NCBI GenBank assembly: GCA_026387255.1
Contig: JAPLMA010000025.1
Location: 1 to 6,404, forward strand
DNA: 6,404 bases
Source: Candidatus Omnitrophota bacterium
GTDB taxonomy: Bacteria > Omnitrophota > Gorgyraeia > Gygaellales > Profunditerraquicolaceae
Reading direction: 5' to 3'
Shown one piece after another: positions 6,006-6,404 of the stretch (positions are counted from its first letter, which is position 1; every line of letters begins with the position of its first letter). The notes below the pieces were generated by a model. It was not told where the DNA came from, searched no databases, and worked only from the letters and a program-made list of their open reading frames with translations. The position numbers and the translations under genes were made by a program.

Positions 6006-6404
6006 TTAACCGCAATAGGTATTATTTTTACCTTTGTTTTTAGCTTGGTAGAGTGATTTGTCTGAAGCAGTAATTAAATCCGCAGGCAGCAGGCCATCTT
6101 TAGGGAAGGTGGAGATTCCTAAGCTTACCGTTAGTTGTTTATGCGGAAAGATTTCCTCATTTAGAAAAGGATATTTTTGAATATCCATTCTGATACGTTC
6201 AGCAATCTGAAAAGCTTCTGGTTTATCTGTCTGGGGCAGAATAATCGTGAATTCTTCTCCGCCATAGCGGCAGACATAATCCATTTTGCGCGATTGATTG
6301 CGTAAGAGGTTTGCCAAAGTGCGTAATATTTTATCTCCGGCTTGATGCCCCAGTGTATCGTTATAAATCTTAAAATCATCGATATCGATCATAATTAAAG
6401 TAAG
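6006..6404 (-). CDS. diguanylate cyclase, C-terminal GGDEF domain (5' end beyond the window)
   Basis: The 132 visible residues form most of a GGDEF domain; the frame is open to the right edge (LTLIMIDIDDFK...), so the N-terminus and any sensor domain are outside. GGDEF proteins condense two GTP to cyclic di-GMP. Visible residues, compared with PleD: metal-binding D7 (MIDID), substrate-binding N15 and D24 (NDTLGHQAGD), the active site GGEEF at 48-52 and, five residues before it, the inhibitory I-site R39-K-M-D42. All are intact, so an active, product-inhibited enzyme is expected. The C-terminal part VSLGIST and LYQAKNKGKN is standard, and the protein ends directly after the domain. It is convergent with smc and probably an independent unit; its promoter is not in view. 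Confidence 0.93.
   Translation of the reverse strand, partial: LTLIMIDIDDFKIYNDTLGHQAGDKILRTLANLLRNQSRKMDYVCRYGGEEFTIILPQTDKPEAFQIAERIRMDIQKYPFLNEEIFPHKQLTVSLGISTFPKDGLLPADLITASDKSLYQAKNKGKNNTYCG

Noticed and set aside
6161..6379. Second minus-strand open frame over the diguanylate cyclase gene
   Set aside because: It overlaps the intact GGDEF reading frame in another phase and has no family features.

Overview
The window reads as a piece of an anaerobic bacterial chromosome with moderate GC and a mixture of AT-rich and GC-rich codons. Protein style (an SMC of the 'MYFKRLELIGFKSF' type, a small excisionase-like helix-turn-helix protein next to smc, a ferredoxin-fused EtfA) is compatible with an uncultivated lineage such as Omnitrophota/PVC-related bacteria. 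That assignment is an impression from protein style, not a demonstrated result.

Region 1 (1-2059, + strand) is the end of a flavin-based electron-transfer operon: the last 14 codons of an upstream gene that looks like the C-terminus of an acyl-CoA dehydrogenase, then etfB, then etfA only 2 nt later. EtfA carries an N-terminal double [4Fe-4S] ferredoxin domain and EtfB has the DGDTAQVGP segment. Together these point to an electron-bifurcating/confurcating ETF that couples NADH, ferredoxin and an acyl-CoA (or similar) substrate, not a respiratory ETF.

Region 2 (2060-2646) is regulatory and repeat-rich. It holds a large GC-rich inverted repeat behind etfA, a perfect-consensus sigma70-type promoter (TTGACA-17-TATAAT) lying almost on top of the start codon of a 61-residue excisionase/MerR-type HTH protein, a plausible second promoter for smc, and a perfect 30-bp palindrome directly in front of the smc ribosome-binding site.

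Region 3 (2647-5898, + strand) is smc, 1083 residues with all ATPase motifs intact. The usual ~150-170 residue hinge is replaced by a compact ~60-residue non-coiled segment at the exact middle of the protein.

Region 4 (5899-6404) is a short convergent intergenic stretch with a DnaA-box 9-mer and a second perfect palindrome (26 bp) whose ends (GTAGTGGAC) match those of the palindrome in front of smc (GTAGTGAAC). It is followed by the 3' part of a minus-strand diguanylate cyclase (GGEEF plus intact I-site) that runs off the right edge. The main points of interest are the two related palindromes bracketing smc, the miniature SMC hinge, and the near-leaderless HTH gene.
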